The notes below the pieces were generated by a model. The model was not told the origin of the DNA. It saw nothing but the letters and a program-made list of their open reading frames with translations, and searched no databases. Below are positions 1 to 25,507 of a stretch of 64,000 bases of DNA, in pieces (position 1 is the stretch's first letter; every line of letters starts with the position of its first letter). Source of the DNA: Haliclystus octoradiatus (lineage: Eukaryota; Cnidaria; Staurozoa; Stauromedusae; Haliclystidae); assembly GCA_916610825.1 (NCBI GenBank), contig OU744450.1:1-64000 (forward strand). Direction: 5' to 3'. Position numbers and translations under genes: made by a program.

Positions 1-147
1 TTAAACGACTTCTTTCACTAGTAAACAAGAAACAACTTTTATCTGTTTAACTTACATATGTTCAGGCAACCAGGAAAGTAAAGTTAAAACTTGAATGTTC
101 CTGAATAAATAATAATATACTCACTCAAACATTTTTTAACCTTTCAG

Positions 148-230
148 AGGTAGACTATGAAACATCCTCTTTCGTCGATAGTTTTCACAAAATGTGGTTC
201 AAATTAATCCCGCCAAAGAGCGTGCAATAG
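148..230 (+). CDS. Candidate terminal coding exon of an unidentified gene
   Basis: A pyrimidine-rich tract ending in TTTCAG at 142-147 is followed by 27 open codons ending in TAG at 228-230. The translated text includes VDYETSSFVDSF and HKMWFKLIPPKSV, which looks more protein-like than the surrounding AT-rich DNA. No family is recognised and the upstream exons would lie outside the window. The Gypsy element at 259 inserted 28 bp after the stop, so it would interrupt the 3' untranslated region. Could be chance. Confidence 0.25.
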
Positions 231-258
231 AAATGATTGACGTAGCAAATGAATGATT

Positions 259-639
259 TGTATGTAAAATATGTTCATGTTTGATATTTTATTGTATGAT
301 CGAACCATTGTAAGTTATAATTGTCTTCTTGTATAGTTCAATCAATTATTTTTATTATCAATTAGTTAACCTCATTAATTAGTATAATCTTATTAACCAT
401 AATTTCATTAAGCATAATTTCATTAAGCATAATTTCATTACGTATTGTATTCATGAAATAATAATAACCAAGTGTTCTCAATTATACATATAAAAGTAGA
501 TTTAACATTTATTTAATCAGATTCCTGAAAGTTTTATAAGAGACAGGATTGTACACCTTAACTCAGCTTGTTGTGTTTTCTGAGTGGTGTTTGAATTTCT
601 CATTTGTCTTTTCAACTTTAATTCTTCAATAAACTTACA
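259..639 (+). repeat. 5' LTR of Gypsy element 1
   Basis: Starts TGTATG and ends TTACA. It carries a TATA-like box (TATAAAAG, about 489-496) and an AATAAA signal near its end (628-633), as expected for a promoter plus polyadenylation LTR. It matches 4307-4687 along its whole 381 bp by eye. Confidence 0.93.
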
Positions 640-653
640 AGCTAACGGGCCAA

Positions 654-1406
654 ATGGCAAATACAAAATTGAAGATCACTGATGTTGTTGGAACTTACAA
701 TGGAGAAGGGGACGCAGCAGAATGGTGGTCCCGTTTTGAGATAATCGCAGAATTACAAAATTATGGTCAAGCGGATGTTCTTTCATTGGTACCACTGTTA
801 TTGAGAGGTCCACCTTTTTTGGTTTATCAAAAATTATCGGTGGAAGATAAAAGAGATATCACGATAGTCAAGAAGAAGTTACTATCAGCATTTTCATTGT
901 CTCGGTTCGCAGCATACGAACAATTGCGATCGAGAACTTATAAGAACGGAGAGAATGTAGATGCATACTTTAGCGACATTCAGAGATTATGTGAATTGTC
1001 CGGTATGGGAGGTGCAGGAGTTGCGTTTGTAATTGGGCTACCAGAGAAAATCGGTATGCAACTACGAATACTTGGAGATGCATCTGATGCTGATTTAGTA
1101 TCAAAAGCCCGTGTTTTGGTAGAGGCGGATAATGCAAAGGAATTTAAAATGAATGAGCCTATTGTCTTAGCTGGAGTGAAAGCCGTTAATTACACGAATA
1201 CTAGCACTACTAAGAAATATTGTTATAAATGCAAATCTAATGGACACCTGACTAAAGACTGTCAAACTGAGAGAAAACCAGGAGAACCAGTTACATGTTA
1301 TCGCTGTGGACAAGAAGGGCATATATCCTTTGGCTGTAGAAACCGTTCGGGAAACGGCCTGGGGATCGTAGCGTCTGCGGAGCCAACTTCGATCCCCAAA
1401 AATTAA
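654..1406 (+). CDS. gag: Gag polyprotein of Gypsy element 1
   Basis: A 250-residue structural protein that would form the retrotransposon particle and bind its RNA. The N-terminal two thirds resembles a retrotransposon gag capsid region (YNGEGDAAEWWSRFE near residue 15, typical of Gypsy capsids). Two CCHC zinc knuckles follow near residues 188-220: CYKCKSNGHLTKDC and CYRCGQEGHISFGC. The ATG lies 15 bp after the 5' LTR. The stop at 1404-1406 lies just after a slippery heptamer and hairpin that would shift some ribosomes into pol. The frame is undamaged. Confidence 0.92.
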   Translation: MANTKLKITDVVGTYNGEGDAAEWWSRFEIIAELQNYGQADVLSLVPLLLRGPPFLVYQKLSVEDKRDITIVKKKLLSAFSLSRFAAYEQLRSRTYKNGENVDAYFSDIQRLCELSGMGGAGVAFVIGLPEKIGMQLRILGDASDADLVSKARVLVEADNAKEFKMNEPIVLAGVKAVNYTNTSTTKKYCYKCKSNGHLTKDCQTERKPGEPVTCYRCGQEGHISFGCRNRSGNGLGIVASAEPTSIPKN

Positions 1407-1413
1407 AAGGCTT
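1349..1413 (+). promoter_or_regulatory. Putative -1 ribosomal frameshift signal, gag to pol
   Basis: The heptamer G GGA AAC (1349-1355) sits in the correct gag phase for -1 slippage. The pol frame is open from 1340 straight into the pol ORF, so a slip here gives a Gag-Pol fusion. After a 4-nt spacer comes a perfect 9-bp stem, TGGGGATCG (1360-1368) with CGATCCCCA (1390-1398), around a 21-nt loop. Loop bases GAGCC (1380-1384) could also pair with GGCTT (1409-1413) to form an H-type pseudoknot with one G-U pair. Heptamers of this form are established frameshift sites in retroviruses. Activity here is inferred. Confidence 0.75.
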
Positions 1414-1420
1414 ACTAACT

Positions 1421-4294
1421 ATGGAAATTATCGTTAATGGAAAATCTTATTGTGCTTTAGTAGACACTGGTTGTTCTTTCTCTATTGCGTGTAAAGATTT
1501 TACTGAAAATTTACAAGTAGTTCCTGATCAATGTCTTATTACAATGATGGATAATACAAAGGTTTCATCTATGGGTATTTTATCATTCAATATTACAATA
1601 GGATGTATATCAAAAGCTGTATTATGTCATGTGGTTAGGAAATTAATTGATGGTATTGATTTTATTTTGGGTATTGATGCAATAAAAGCATTTGATGGTC
1701 TTTATGTTAAATCAGACGGCTCTTTTGAATTTGGCTGTCAACGGCAACCATATTTATCGGCTGTTGTTGCTGCACCTAATATTATCAATAGTAGTAAACC
1801 TTTAACGCATGATGATCATGTTATATTAGATGATACAAATTTTAGTGCTAAATTTAATGGTAGTTGCTGGACGGTCGCCTGGAAATGGACGGACGGCCAT
1901 CCTCCTGATTATATGAAAAATACTGTTAGTCAATATGGTATGGATAAAGCAACAAAAGAATCCTTTGATAATACTCTGGATAGTTGGATAGAGAAAGAAT
2001 ATCTAATTTATTATGATGAAACCAAATTTGGACCACCGAAAGCATTAATACCTTTATTCGCTGTTACGCAGGAAAGTAAAAATAAAGTTCGTCCTATTTT
2101 TGATTTTCGACAACTTAACCAATCTGTAGATTTATATACTGGTGCAAGCGATATTTGTCTTGACAAGCTACGTCAATGGAGACAAAAAAGTAACAAATGC
2201 GCTGTTGTAGATTTAAAAGATGCGTACCTCCAATTAAGAGTTGATGAAAAGTTATGGCCATATCAGACGGTCATTCATCGAGGTAAACGCTGGTGTTTGA
2301 CACGCCTAGGATTTGGGCTCAATGTAGCACCTATGATAATGTCAACTGTATTACGAAAGGTGTTAAACATGGATGACAATGTTAAAAGAGGTTGCGATGG
2401 CTACATAGATGATATATACATTGACGAAGAAATCGTGTCTGCTGATTATGTACGTCAACATTTATTAAAATATGGCCTTACTGCAAAACCTACAGAGCGT
2501 ATTGATAATGAATCCCCTGTTCGCGTTTTGGGGTTGAATGTTCATTCTGTTGGTAATCAATTGCGTTGGGAAAGGTCAAATGAGTCCCATTTACGCGATA
2601 TAGACGTTACTACTTTAACAAAGCGTGAACTGTATTCACTTTGTGGTCGTGTAATTGGAATTTATCCAGTTTGTGGGAGATTAAGAGTAATGGCTAGTTA
2701 TCTAAAAAGGGAAAGTACTGGAATAGATTGGGATGACATTGTACCTCAAAATGTACGGAAGCATTGTCAAGAAATGTTACAGCATGTACTTAACGAGAAT
2801 CCATCCCGCGGTCAATGGAATGTGGGCAAGCAAACCAAAGGTGAAATATGGTGTGATGCCAGTTCATTGGCTTTAGGTATTTGTGTTAAAATTAATAATC
2901 ATATTGTGGAGGATGCCTCCTGGCTACGAAAAGATATATCTGCTCATATTAATTTAGCAGAGTTAGATGCTGTTTTGAAAGGATTGAATTTCGCTATAGC
3001 TTGGTCTTTATGTGATATATCTATTAAAACTGATTCATCTGTTGTTCATGGTTGGCTATCTAACGCTTTGTTAAACAAATCTCGTCTAAAAACAGCTGCT
3101 TCTAGTGAACTATTAATTCGCAGAAGAATAGATTTATTTGCTAATATTGTAAAGGAATACGATTTGAAAATTAGTATTGACCTTGTTCGTTCTGATCAGA
3201 ATATTTCAGACAAATTGACAAGAGTTCCTTCTTCGTGGTTAGCAAATGTTAATATATCTGCTGTTGGTACTTTAGCACCACTTATTACTTTAAAATATTT
3301 GCATGAGATTTGTCACGGGGGAAGTAAACAATTACGTTATTTAGCCCAATCTGCAAATTTAAATGTAACTGATATTGATATTACTGCTATTATTGATTCC
3401 TGTGACAAATGTAAATCAATTGATCCAATTCCTGTTACTTGGGAAAAAGGAAATTTATCTGTTGATGATGATTGGTATCGTTTAGCTATTGATGTGACAA
3501 AATTTAAAGACGAAAAATATTTTACAATTGTCGACGCTGGACCTTCAAGGTATACTATTTGGCGTCGGATTGCAAATGAAGGTACGGCTCAAATTCGTGG
3601 TCAATTATTATCTATATTTACTGAAAGAGGACCACCAGCTGAAATAATTTGGGATAACTATAGCACTTTTAAGTCTAATGATATTTGTACATTATGCGAA
3701 GATTGGAATATTAAATTATCACCACGTGCTGCATATAGGCCGCAAGGCAATGGTATAGTAGAGCGTAACCATCGGACAATTAAAACTATTGCGTCTAGAT
3801 CAGATTGTAGTATTTCAGAAGCTGTTTATTGGTATAATAATACAACAACACATCGTATGTCTAAGCCGCCTTCTCATTATTTGTATAATTATGCTCCACG
3901 ATTGAAATTTGTGAAGCCATGCATACCAGTAAAACAATTTATTCCTGATTATTTAGCTGGTGATTATGTTTGGGTTAAACCTGATTCAACACTTAGATGT
4001 TATAAACGTTGGTTGCCTGGTATTGTTATTGAACAATTATCTGCACAAAAGGTTAGTGTAAAAGTTAACAATGTTAGTTCAATTCGGCATGTTGCTCATA
4101 TACGAAAACGTCATTCTACTGTTGAAGATCAATCTGTTGAAACCGCTTCCATTTCTAATCCTGATGGTGACTCAAGTTTATCCGAGGAATCGTCCACGTC
4201 GGATGATGATGTTGATGAAAATATTCCAGTTGGTCGGCCGATTCGAGAGCGTAGACAACCTCAATGGTTAAACAACTTTGTTTTAGATTTGTAA
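1421..4294 (+). CDS. pol: Pol polyprotein of Gypsy element 1 (PR-RT-RH-IN)
   Basis: A 957-codon open frame from its first ATG. It has an aspartic protease near the N-terminus (VDTGCS, Asp15), a reverse transcriptase with the YIDD catalytic box at residues 328-331 preceded by DFRQLNQ and VDLKDAYLQL, and an RNase H region containing IWCDAS. The integrase has a His/Cys zinc motif ending CDKCKS and a catalytic triad Asp691, Asp745, Glu781, the last two separated by 35 residues (a DD35E core). An acidic, serine-rich tail closes the protein. The frame is -1 relative to gag and starts 14 nt after the gag stop, so expression is by frameshifting (best supported) or reinitiation. No disabling change was seen. 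Confidence 0.93.
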   Translation: MEIIVNGKSYCALVDTGCSFSIACKDFTENLQVVPDQCLITMMDNTKVSSMGILSFNITIGCISKAVLCHVVRKLIDGIDFILGIDAIKAFDGLYVKSDGSFEFGCQRQPYLSAVVAAPNIINSSKPLTHDDHVILDDTNFSAKFNGSCWTVAWKWTDGHPPDYMKNTVSQYGMDKATKESFDNTLDSWIEKEYLIYYDETKFGPPKALIPLFAVTQESKNKVRPIFDFRQLNQSVDLYTGASDICLDKLRQWRQKSNKCAVVDLKDAYLQLRVDEKLWPYQTVIHRGKRWCLTRLGFGLNVAPMIMSTVLRKVLNMDDNVKRGCDGYIDDIYIDEEIVSADYVRQHLLKYGLTAKPTERIDNESPVRVLGLNVHSVGNQLRWERSNESHLRDIDVTTLTKRELYSLCGRVIGIYPVCGRLRVMASYLKRESTGIDWDDIVPQNVRKHCQEMLQHVLNENPSRGQWNVGKQTKGEIWCDASSLALGICVKINNHIVEDASWLRKDISAHINLAELDAVLKGLNFAIAWSLCDISIKTDSSVVHGWLSNALLNKSRLKTAASSELLIRRRIDLFANIVKEYDLKISIDLVRSDQNISDKLTRVPSSWLANVNISAVGTLAPLITLKYLHEICHGGSKQLRYLAQSANLNVTDIDITAIIDSCDKCKSIDPIPVTWEKGNLSVDDDWYRLAIDVTKFKDEKYFTIVDAGPSRYTIWRRIANEGTAQIRGQLLSIFTERGPPAEIIWDNYSTFKSNDICTLCEDWNIKLSPRAAYRPQGNGIVERNHRTIKTIASRSDCSISEAVYWYNNTTTHRMSKPPSHYLYNYAPRLKFVKPCIPVKQFIPDYLAGDYVWVKPDSTLRCYKRWLPGIVIEQLSAQKVSVKVNNVSSIRHVAHIRKRHSTVEDQSVETASISNPDGDSSLSEESSTSDDDVDENIPVGRPIRERRQPQWLNNFVLDL

Positions 4295-4306
4295 ATCTCG
4301 GGGGAA

Positions 4307-4687
4307 TGTATGTAAAATATGTTCATGTTTGATATTTTATTGTATGATCGAACCATTGTAAGTTATAATTGTCTTCTTGTATAGTTCAATCAATTATTTT
4401 TATTATCAATTAGTTAACCTCATTAATTAGTATAATCTTATTAACCATAATTTCATTAAGCATAATTTCATTAAGCATAATTTCATTACGTATTGTATTC
4501 ATGAAATAATAATAACCAAGTGTTCTCAATTATACATATAAAAGTAGATTTAACATTTATTTAATCAGATTCCTGAAAGTTTTATAAGAGACAGGATTGT
4601 ACACCTTAACTCAGCTTGTTGTGTTTTCTGAGTGGTGTTTGAATTTCTCATTTGTCTTTTCAACTTTAATTCTTCAATAAACTTACA
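4307..4687 (+). repeat. 3' LTR of Gypsy element 1
   Basis: Same 381 bp as the 5' LTR, beginning TGTATG directly after the purine/G-rich tract and ending TTACA. The second copy of the TGATT target duplication follows at 4688-4692. Confidence 0.93.
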
Positions 4688-4899
4688 TGATTGATGTATG
4701 AGATGATTGATTGGTCACATTCTCAGCTCTGGAAATCTACATTACAAATGATATTAATCCCAAGGGCGCTCTGAAATCAATCAAGCTTCGTGGATGATAA
4801 TACAAGGGAGGGTTACCTAAAGAAGATTGACGGGTTCTATATATTCTACTGTTCTGAATTATTATTATTAACCTGAATATGTAGGAAAATCTTCTAAAG

Positions 4900-5179
<280 letters not shown>

Positions 5180-5213
5180 TATGGCGAAAGAGTCAAAGAA
5201 TACACATTCTTTA

Positions 5214-5256
5214 CTGTTACTCAAGTTTCACGCTTTTCACAGCGATCTTCAGACAG
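5214..5256 (-). ncRNA. Hammerhead ribozyme-like motif, palindrome left arm
   Basis: On the minus strand: a stem I strand CTGT, the core CTGAAGA (fits CUGANGA), a stem II with CGC/GCG pairs, then GAAAC, a short stem III, the triplet GTA and the returning stem I strand ACAG. This is the order of a minimal type I hammerhead. A U-U mismatch at the base of stem II and a four-pair stem I suggest weak activity at best. Confidence 0.5.
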
Positions 5257-5294
5257 ATTTTTTACTCAATCTGTCTGAAGATTGAGTAAAAAAT

Positions 5295-5337
5295 CTGTCT
5301 GAAGATCGCTGTGAAAAGCGTGAAACTTGAGTAACAG
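5295..5337 (+). ncRNA. Hammerhead ribozyme-like motif, palindrome right arm
   Basis: Exact mirror image of the motif at 5214-5256, on the plus strand, with the same core CTGAAGA, GAAAC and GTA triplet. Confidence 0.5.
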
Positions 5338-5448
5338 TAAAGAATGTGTATTCTTTGACTCTTTCGCCATATATTATTATTATTTACCGCTCTGTCAAAT
5401 GAAGACATAGAGCCCTATATTATCTGCTATTAGATAAACATAAATTTT

Positions 5449-5743
<295 letters not shown>

Positions 5744-7304
5744 TATGACATATGTAACGGTGCAAACCTGGAAGTAGAGTAATCTCTAGCACGACTCATA
5801 GACTCATCCTTGACTCAGCATTTGTGTTACTAATGACTGTAAGCCACATATTGGACAAGGGATTTACGACGTAATTAGACAGTTAATTACCAGCCATTGT
5901 GCTGTGCAAATACTTTGTGCATATATCCAATTTTACCAAATTGTAACGCCTTGTTTAGGTACATTACAATTGAATATTAAGTATATGTACATTGATTATG
6001 AAATATTTATGTACATTTAATTATGAAATACTAAGTACGTTATATTAGTTGATTGATAAAGAAATCTAAATTCGTTTGTATCTTGCAAAGTGATTCCTAC
6101 GACATCGCAGAGTTGAGCATAGATTATAATTGAAGGTAAAGTGATTCCTATGACACATCAAAGTTGAGCATAGACAGCATTTACACATAATCACGCTTCA
6201 AATAATTTTATATAGGGCATCAGCACATTTTTTACATTTTTTGTGACACGAAAAAGTTCCTTACACCGCAAAGTGTAGCATAGACATGGTTTAACTTCAG
6301 AGACGTGATGACGTCATTTTATGCGGGAATCGATATGAGTTTTCATCAGGTACATCTAGTGATCCAGTAATATGGTACATATACCAACCAACATCTACTA
6401 ATACTTCGCTAATATCATGCTACTATGATGATCTATTAATCAGTCTCTGATATCCCTAACAGGGGCTCTTAATAGATATCCTTAACAGGGGCTGTTACTG
6501 TTTCTTCTATTTATAAATGACTTGTCTGGAGAATCAATGTCAGATCAAGTGACAGTATTCGCGGATAACGCCAAGATATTTATTTGCTGCAAAGATTCCA
6601 ACAATTAAGTTTCTTCCCGTACCTTACAGATGATAACCTCTGTTTATTGCCCGATGATGATGATGATGATGATCATCATCATCATTTACTTGTCACCCGT
6701 CCCTGAAGAGCAGGAGTTACCCCCCCCCCCCGGAGAGTGTTATGTCTGTTTTTGTTCTTAAAGAATCAAAGAGGTGGACTTCTGCATGAATATTTGCTGG
6801 CGATGACGAACAGTTTACATCTAATTCAGTGTATATTATTCCACGTAAAGGTTATTTAGAGATTTTCAGCAGCAAACATAGCACGAACTTTAAGAAATAC
6901 CAACGATGATTTTCGTGAAAGAAAGTAATTATTAGTTTGGAGGTTAACGATTACATGTATGTGGATGTAAAATTAACAACGAAATGTTTATTTAATTTGC
7001 TCTAAATGTGGTTTGGAATTTCGCCGTATGTAAGTTTATCAAGGCAATCTGTAAATTTTGAGATAATTTTCAATCTCTGTTCATCACCCAGCAACGCGGG
7101 TAAACCATTGCTAGTGTTACCATAAAGTTAAATTAACTAAATGGAGCCGAGCAGTTATTACAATTTAAGATTACAAAATAAATTGAAAATGCATGTTTAT
7201 CGACAGTGGAATGGAAAAATGTATCGCAAATAGTTGTAAAATATCCGAATATTGCAGCCGTGAATCTATAACTTTTTGCACTGAATCTTGATCTAGAGTC
7301 TTCA
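5744..7304. other. Gene-free stretch with short direct repeats
   Basis: No host coding exon was recognised. Three diverged copies of a unit reading roughly AAGTGATTCCTA followed by GTTGAGCATAGA lie near 6089, 6139 and 6255. A GAT/ATC microsatellite palindrome is at about 6656-6685 and a C10 run at about 6721. The only coding relic is the LINE fragment at 6478-6608. Confidence 0.6.
6478..6608 (+). pseudogene. LINE reverse transcriptase fragment
   Basis: The plus strand reads LLLFLLFINDLSGES followed by VTVFADNAKIF, matching the palm region of non-LTR reverse transcriptases (GPLLFLLFINDL ... FADD). The catalytic FADD has become FADN, so this piece is dead. Nothing else of the element remains nearby. 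Confidence 0.65.
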
Positions 7305-22313
<15,009 letters not shown>

Positions 22314-23606
22314 CTGAAATTAAACATACATAAACATTGATTTTGTGAGAGACATGAAAATTTGCCAGAACAATAACATGAAACAAATTGCCGTTGTGCA
22401 GGATTCTCATTTCTTCATGTGTGTGGACATATAGTGTTCACTTTGCTCTAGCTTTGAACAAACGCAATTTGTGAACTAAAGAAGCACAATAACAACAATC
22501 AGTGTTAAGCACAAATGACAGCACAAATATATAGGACATGGATAAAAAGTAAGTAAGTCGCCCTACCGAATGCACCAGTACCACTCCTCTATTTCTACAG
22601 GAATGGCTTTTTTCGCTGAGAGCAATGAATTTTGAATGCTCTTTGTTGATCTCAGCCGCGACACTGCAGATCAATTTTAACAGATTTCATGGCAGATGGG
22701 TCTCGATTGTCAATGATTGATGTTTCAGATAAAGTCAAGGCTGAGTTGACCTCCGGGGGATGTGAACCACAGTCGATCAGATAGATCCGATCTGAAGTTC
22801 GGTTGCTCTGTCATCTGAGCTAATCTTATCCAGGACATGGATCCATAGAGTCCTGGTAACCGGGTATTTGGTTGAAAAAAGCAAGAGTTCCTGTAGTCAA
22901 ATACGCATTCGTAGAACGCTTTTCTGTCTTTGAAACATGTAAATAAAACTTTCAACTTTTGTAAAGTGTATATCCCGGATATTGGGAGATTGCTTCATTA
23001 GATAGAGAAAAATTTTCTATTCGTACATGATTCGTATTATGCTGTTTACTCTATTTGTTTAGATGGAGATCGCCGCTCGTTTCATTGAATGAATTGCTGT
23101 TTTGATTTGCAACCCGAGATGGTAACACGAGAGTTAAAATACTTCATTGAAGTAAGACGACAATAATACAAGAGAATAATGGAATTAAGATTGGCGCGCT
23201 CTCAGGGAAAAACGTTTATTAAAATTTTGGGAATCACTAGTCTTTGTTATTCTTCGTACATGGGTAAATTTTAAAATCTTCAAATTGTTCAGGTTTTTCT
23301 ACAATTGGCCCAAAGATTTTCTTTGAAATATTAATTAAAAATAATCTACATTGTTTTTATCTTCGAAATATACATAAATGGAAAGTAGAAGGTCCGAGCT
23401 ATCGAATGATATGTGTTTCAACCATATTGCATTTTTATAGCGAACATAAATAGCATAAATTTTTACCATGCGATTTACTAATTATCGTGCAATCTTCAAC
23501 ACGCTCTGTATTCGTTATTTTTTGACGAAACTACCTCAAACTTAGGCAAGTTGAAATTTACTTCAGTATCTTTTAGTAAAATAAGTTTTATCAAATTCTG
23601 AGATGG
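22314..23606. other. Upstream of the first FKBP6 exon found
   Basis: The missing FKBP6 start exon and promoter probably lie here or further upstream, since exon 22313-22101 begins after a clear TTTCAG acceptor. I could not choose an ATG exon. The SINE at 22548-22832 occupies part of the stretch; nothing else was recognised. Confidence 0.5.
22548..22832 (-). mobile_element. tRNA-derived SINE, family 1, copy b
   Basis: Reverse-strand copy of the SINE at 9107-9481. The head is at 22832 (GATTAGCTCAGATGAC), with B box GGTTCACATCC, and the tail begins GTCGCCCTACCGAA near 22557. Diverged by scattered substitutions. Confidence 0.8.
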
Positions 23607-23850
23607 TGAGGTTTTTTCGTTTGCGAGTTGAAGTGGATTGACCCCGCATTGTTGACATAGCATTGATGGCTTTTGTACGGCTGATAGCGTAAATCTTCGA
23701 TCAACTTTCGACTTCTAAAAACCGGTCTGATGTTTACGTTGATTTTACTGCTCAGACGGTGCGAATCTTGTCTTAAAAACTTTACCATACTAGATTTTAC
23801 GTCATTAAAAGGTAACATCATTACAAGCATTAAAATCATCAAAAGAGAAC
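23607..23850 (-). pseudogene. PLE fragment, RT/GIY-YIG linker
   Basis: The minus strand reads MLPFNDVKSSMVKF, HRLSSKINVNIRPVFRSRKLI and QPYKSHQCYV. In the PLE at 29.9 kb the matching place reads IVLPFKDQQSCD, KISVKFNAIFKSKKL and TQQCVIYHF. It is thus the linker just before the endonuclease, with the rest lost. Confidence 0.65.
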
Positions 23851-24129
23851 TTGGATAAAATGGAATTAAAAATTTTAACGGGATATTTAGTTTGTAAAAA
23901 ATTGATTTTACCGTAAACGGCGTCATTCTTCTTGAAATAGCTCTTTCTTCGAGCAAATGCGTGAATCACGGTTTAACATTGAATGTGGTGATCGAAATGT
24001 TGATCCTAATAAAATATTATTATATTATGTTAAGTGGTTGGAGGTCCGGTCGCTGGACACTTTATTATTTTGGCAAAGGTCCGGTCGTTCATATGCGCAT
24101 GCGCTGAATATATTTCAATGCAATACGTT

Positions 24130-25370
24130 CGTAAAAAGTGCTGTCATATGATACTAATAAATCTGTAGGGACGATTTTTAATTCAGAAATTTCTTTGGAA
24201 AATTCAAATACATCATTTATTGTATAGTTGTTCTGGGTAATAGGCTGATGTTTTTCATTTAGCCATTTTGCTAGGTCATAATTGTAACTTTTTACAGCGG
24301 AAAGAATTGGTCTCATTTGTAAAGTTGGTTTGTGAGTCAACTTGATTGCTTACAAACATTGCACTGTTCAATAAAGTTTACAATGGAAATAGAAAACAAC
24401 AAGCCATTTATTGGGCTTTTATTAGAAAAACGAGATAACAACATTACAACCGCTGTTTACCATAAAACCACGGACACTGGTCTATTAACTCATTTTAAAA
24501 GTCATGTGGACGAACGCTACAAGACAGCCCTTTTAAAATCTCTCATTATTCGCGCAATTTGTTTATGTTCATCGGAACATGCTTTTAACCTTGAATGTAA
24601 ATATATAAAGTCAATTTTTAGAAATCTTTTATACCCCGAACATCTTTTAACTTACGTTTTATCAAAGTATAATTTTAATGTTTTTAATAGCTGAGTTGTA
24701 AATAAAGATGAAAATATAATTAGAATTATATTACCTTTTAAAGATCAAAAATCTAGCAATGTATTAAGATAAGAGTTAGGTTGTTTAAATAGTAAATTAA
24801 GTAAAGTTAAGTTTAAATCCATTTTTAGAAGCCGTAAGGTGCAAGACGATCTACGACATTACGAAGAAAAACCGTCCCTTGTTAGCCAGCATCGCGTTGT
24901 GTACAAATATCAATGTGGCGTGTGTGAAGCAAGCTATGTCGGGTACACCTGCCAACATCTCCATAAACGCATAGCTGAGCACAAATCCAAAGTGATCGGA
25001 AACCATGTGAAAGAACATCACCATGGCAACACGGACAATCTTCATGAATCGTTTTCAGTTTTACAACAATGCGAAACAAAATTCAATTGCAAAGATTTTG
25101 AAATGTTGTTCATTCGTGAAATGAAGCCTTCCCTGAATACGCAATCGGATTCAATAAAATCATTGTTATGGTCCTAAGAGACTTAAAAATAAAAATAAAT
25201 AAAATAATTCTTATCCTTATATGGTAAGATATGAAAATTGTATAATTTTATCATTTTGGTATAAATAGTTAAGCTGCACCCATAATTTTTTAGACTTGAT
25301 AATGGCTTTTTATGAAAGTCGAAACGTTGTCAAAATACATTCATTAGCGTTAGCATTTATTGTGAAATAT
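24130..25370. mobile_element. Penelope-like element of a second family, 5' part inverted
   Basis: Plus strand 24338-25177: end of RT (IKFTMEIENN, LLTHFKSHVDERYKTALLK), linker, then an endonuclease with CGVCEASYVGYTCQHLHKRIAEH and FEMLFIREMKPSLNTQ. Minus strand 24340-24130: an RT N-terminal piece (LQMRPILSAVKSYNYDLAKWL, NYTINDVFEFSKEISELK) that belongs upstream but is inverted. The junction is at about 24338. The catalytic YxDD portion is absent, so the copy is dead. The 3' end carries a hammerhead-like tail (about 25296-25331). A frameshift or stop lies between RT and endonuclease near 24694-24839. Confidence 0.85.
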
Positions 25371-25507
25371 ATTTAAGTTTGTAAATGAAATTAAACTGAC
25401 ATGATAACTTTCATCTAGATTCTGGAATTGTATATACAGTATGAAGATTCATTTCATTTGGTGACAAATCGAATTAGATTTTAAAGCAGAGAAGTTGTGC
25501 TGCATGT

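Larger units (their letters stand above)
259..4687 (+). mobile_element. Complete Ty3/Gypsy-type LTR retrotransposon (element 1)
   Basis: A 4429-bp element bounded by two 381-bp LTRs that I read as identical, and flanked by a perfect 5-bp target duplication TGATT (254-258 and 4688-4692). Inside are an intact gag, then pol in the order protease, reverse transcriptase, RNase H, integrase, which is the Ty3/Gypsy order. A G-rich polypurine-like run (TCTCGGGGGAA) precedes the 3' LTR. The sequence after the 5' LTR (AGCTAACGGGCC) lacks the usual TGG start of a tRNA primer-binding site, so the priming mode is unknown. No envelope gene is present. Identical LTRs with open frames imply a recent insertion. 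The clade within Gypsy was not determined. Confidence 0.95.
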
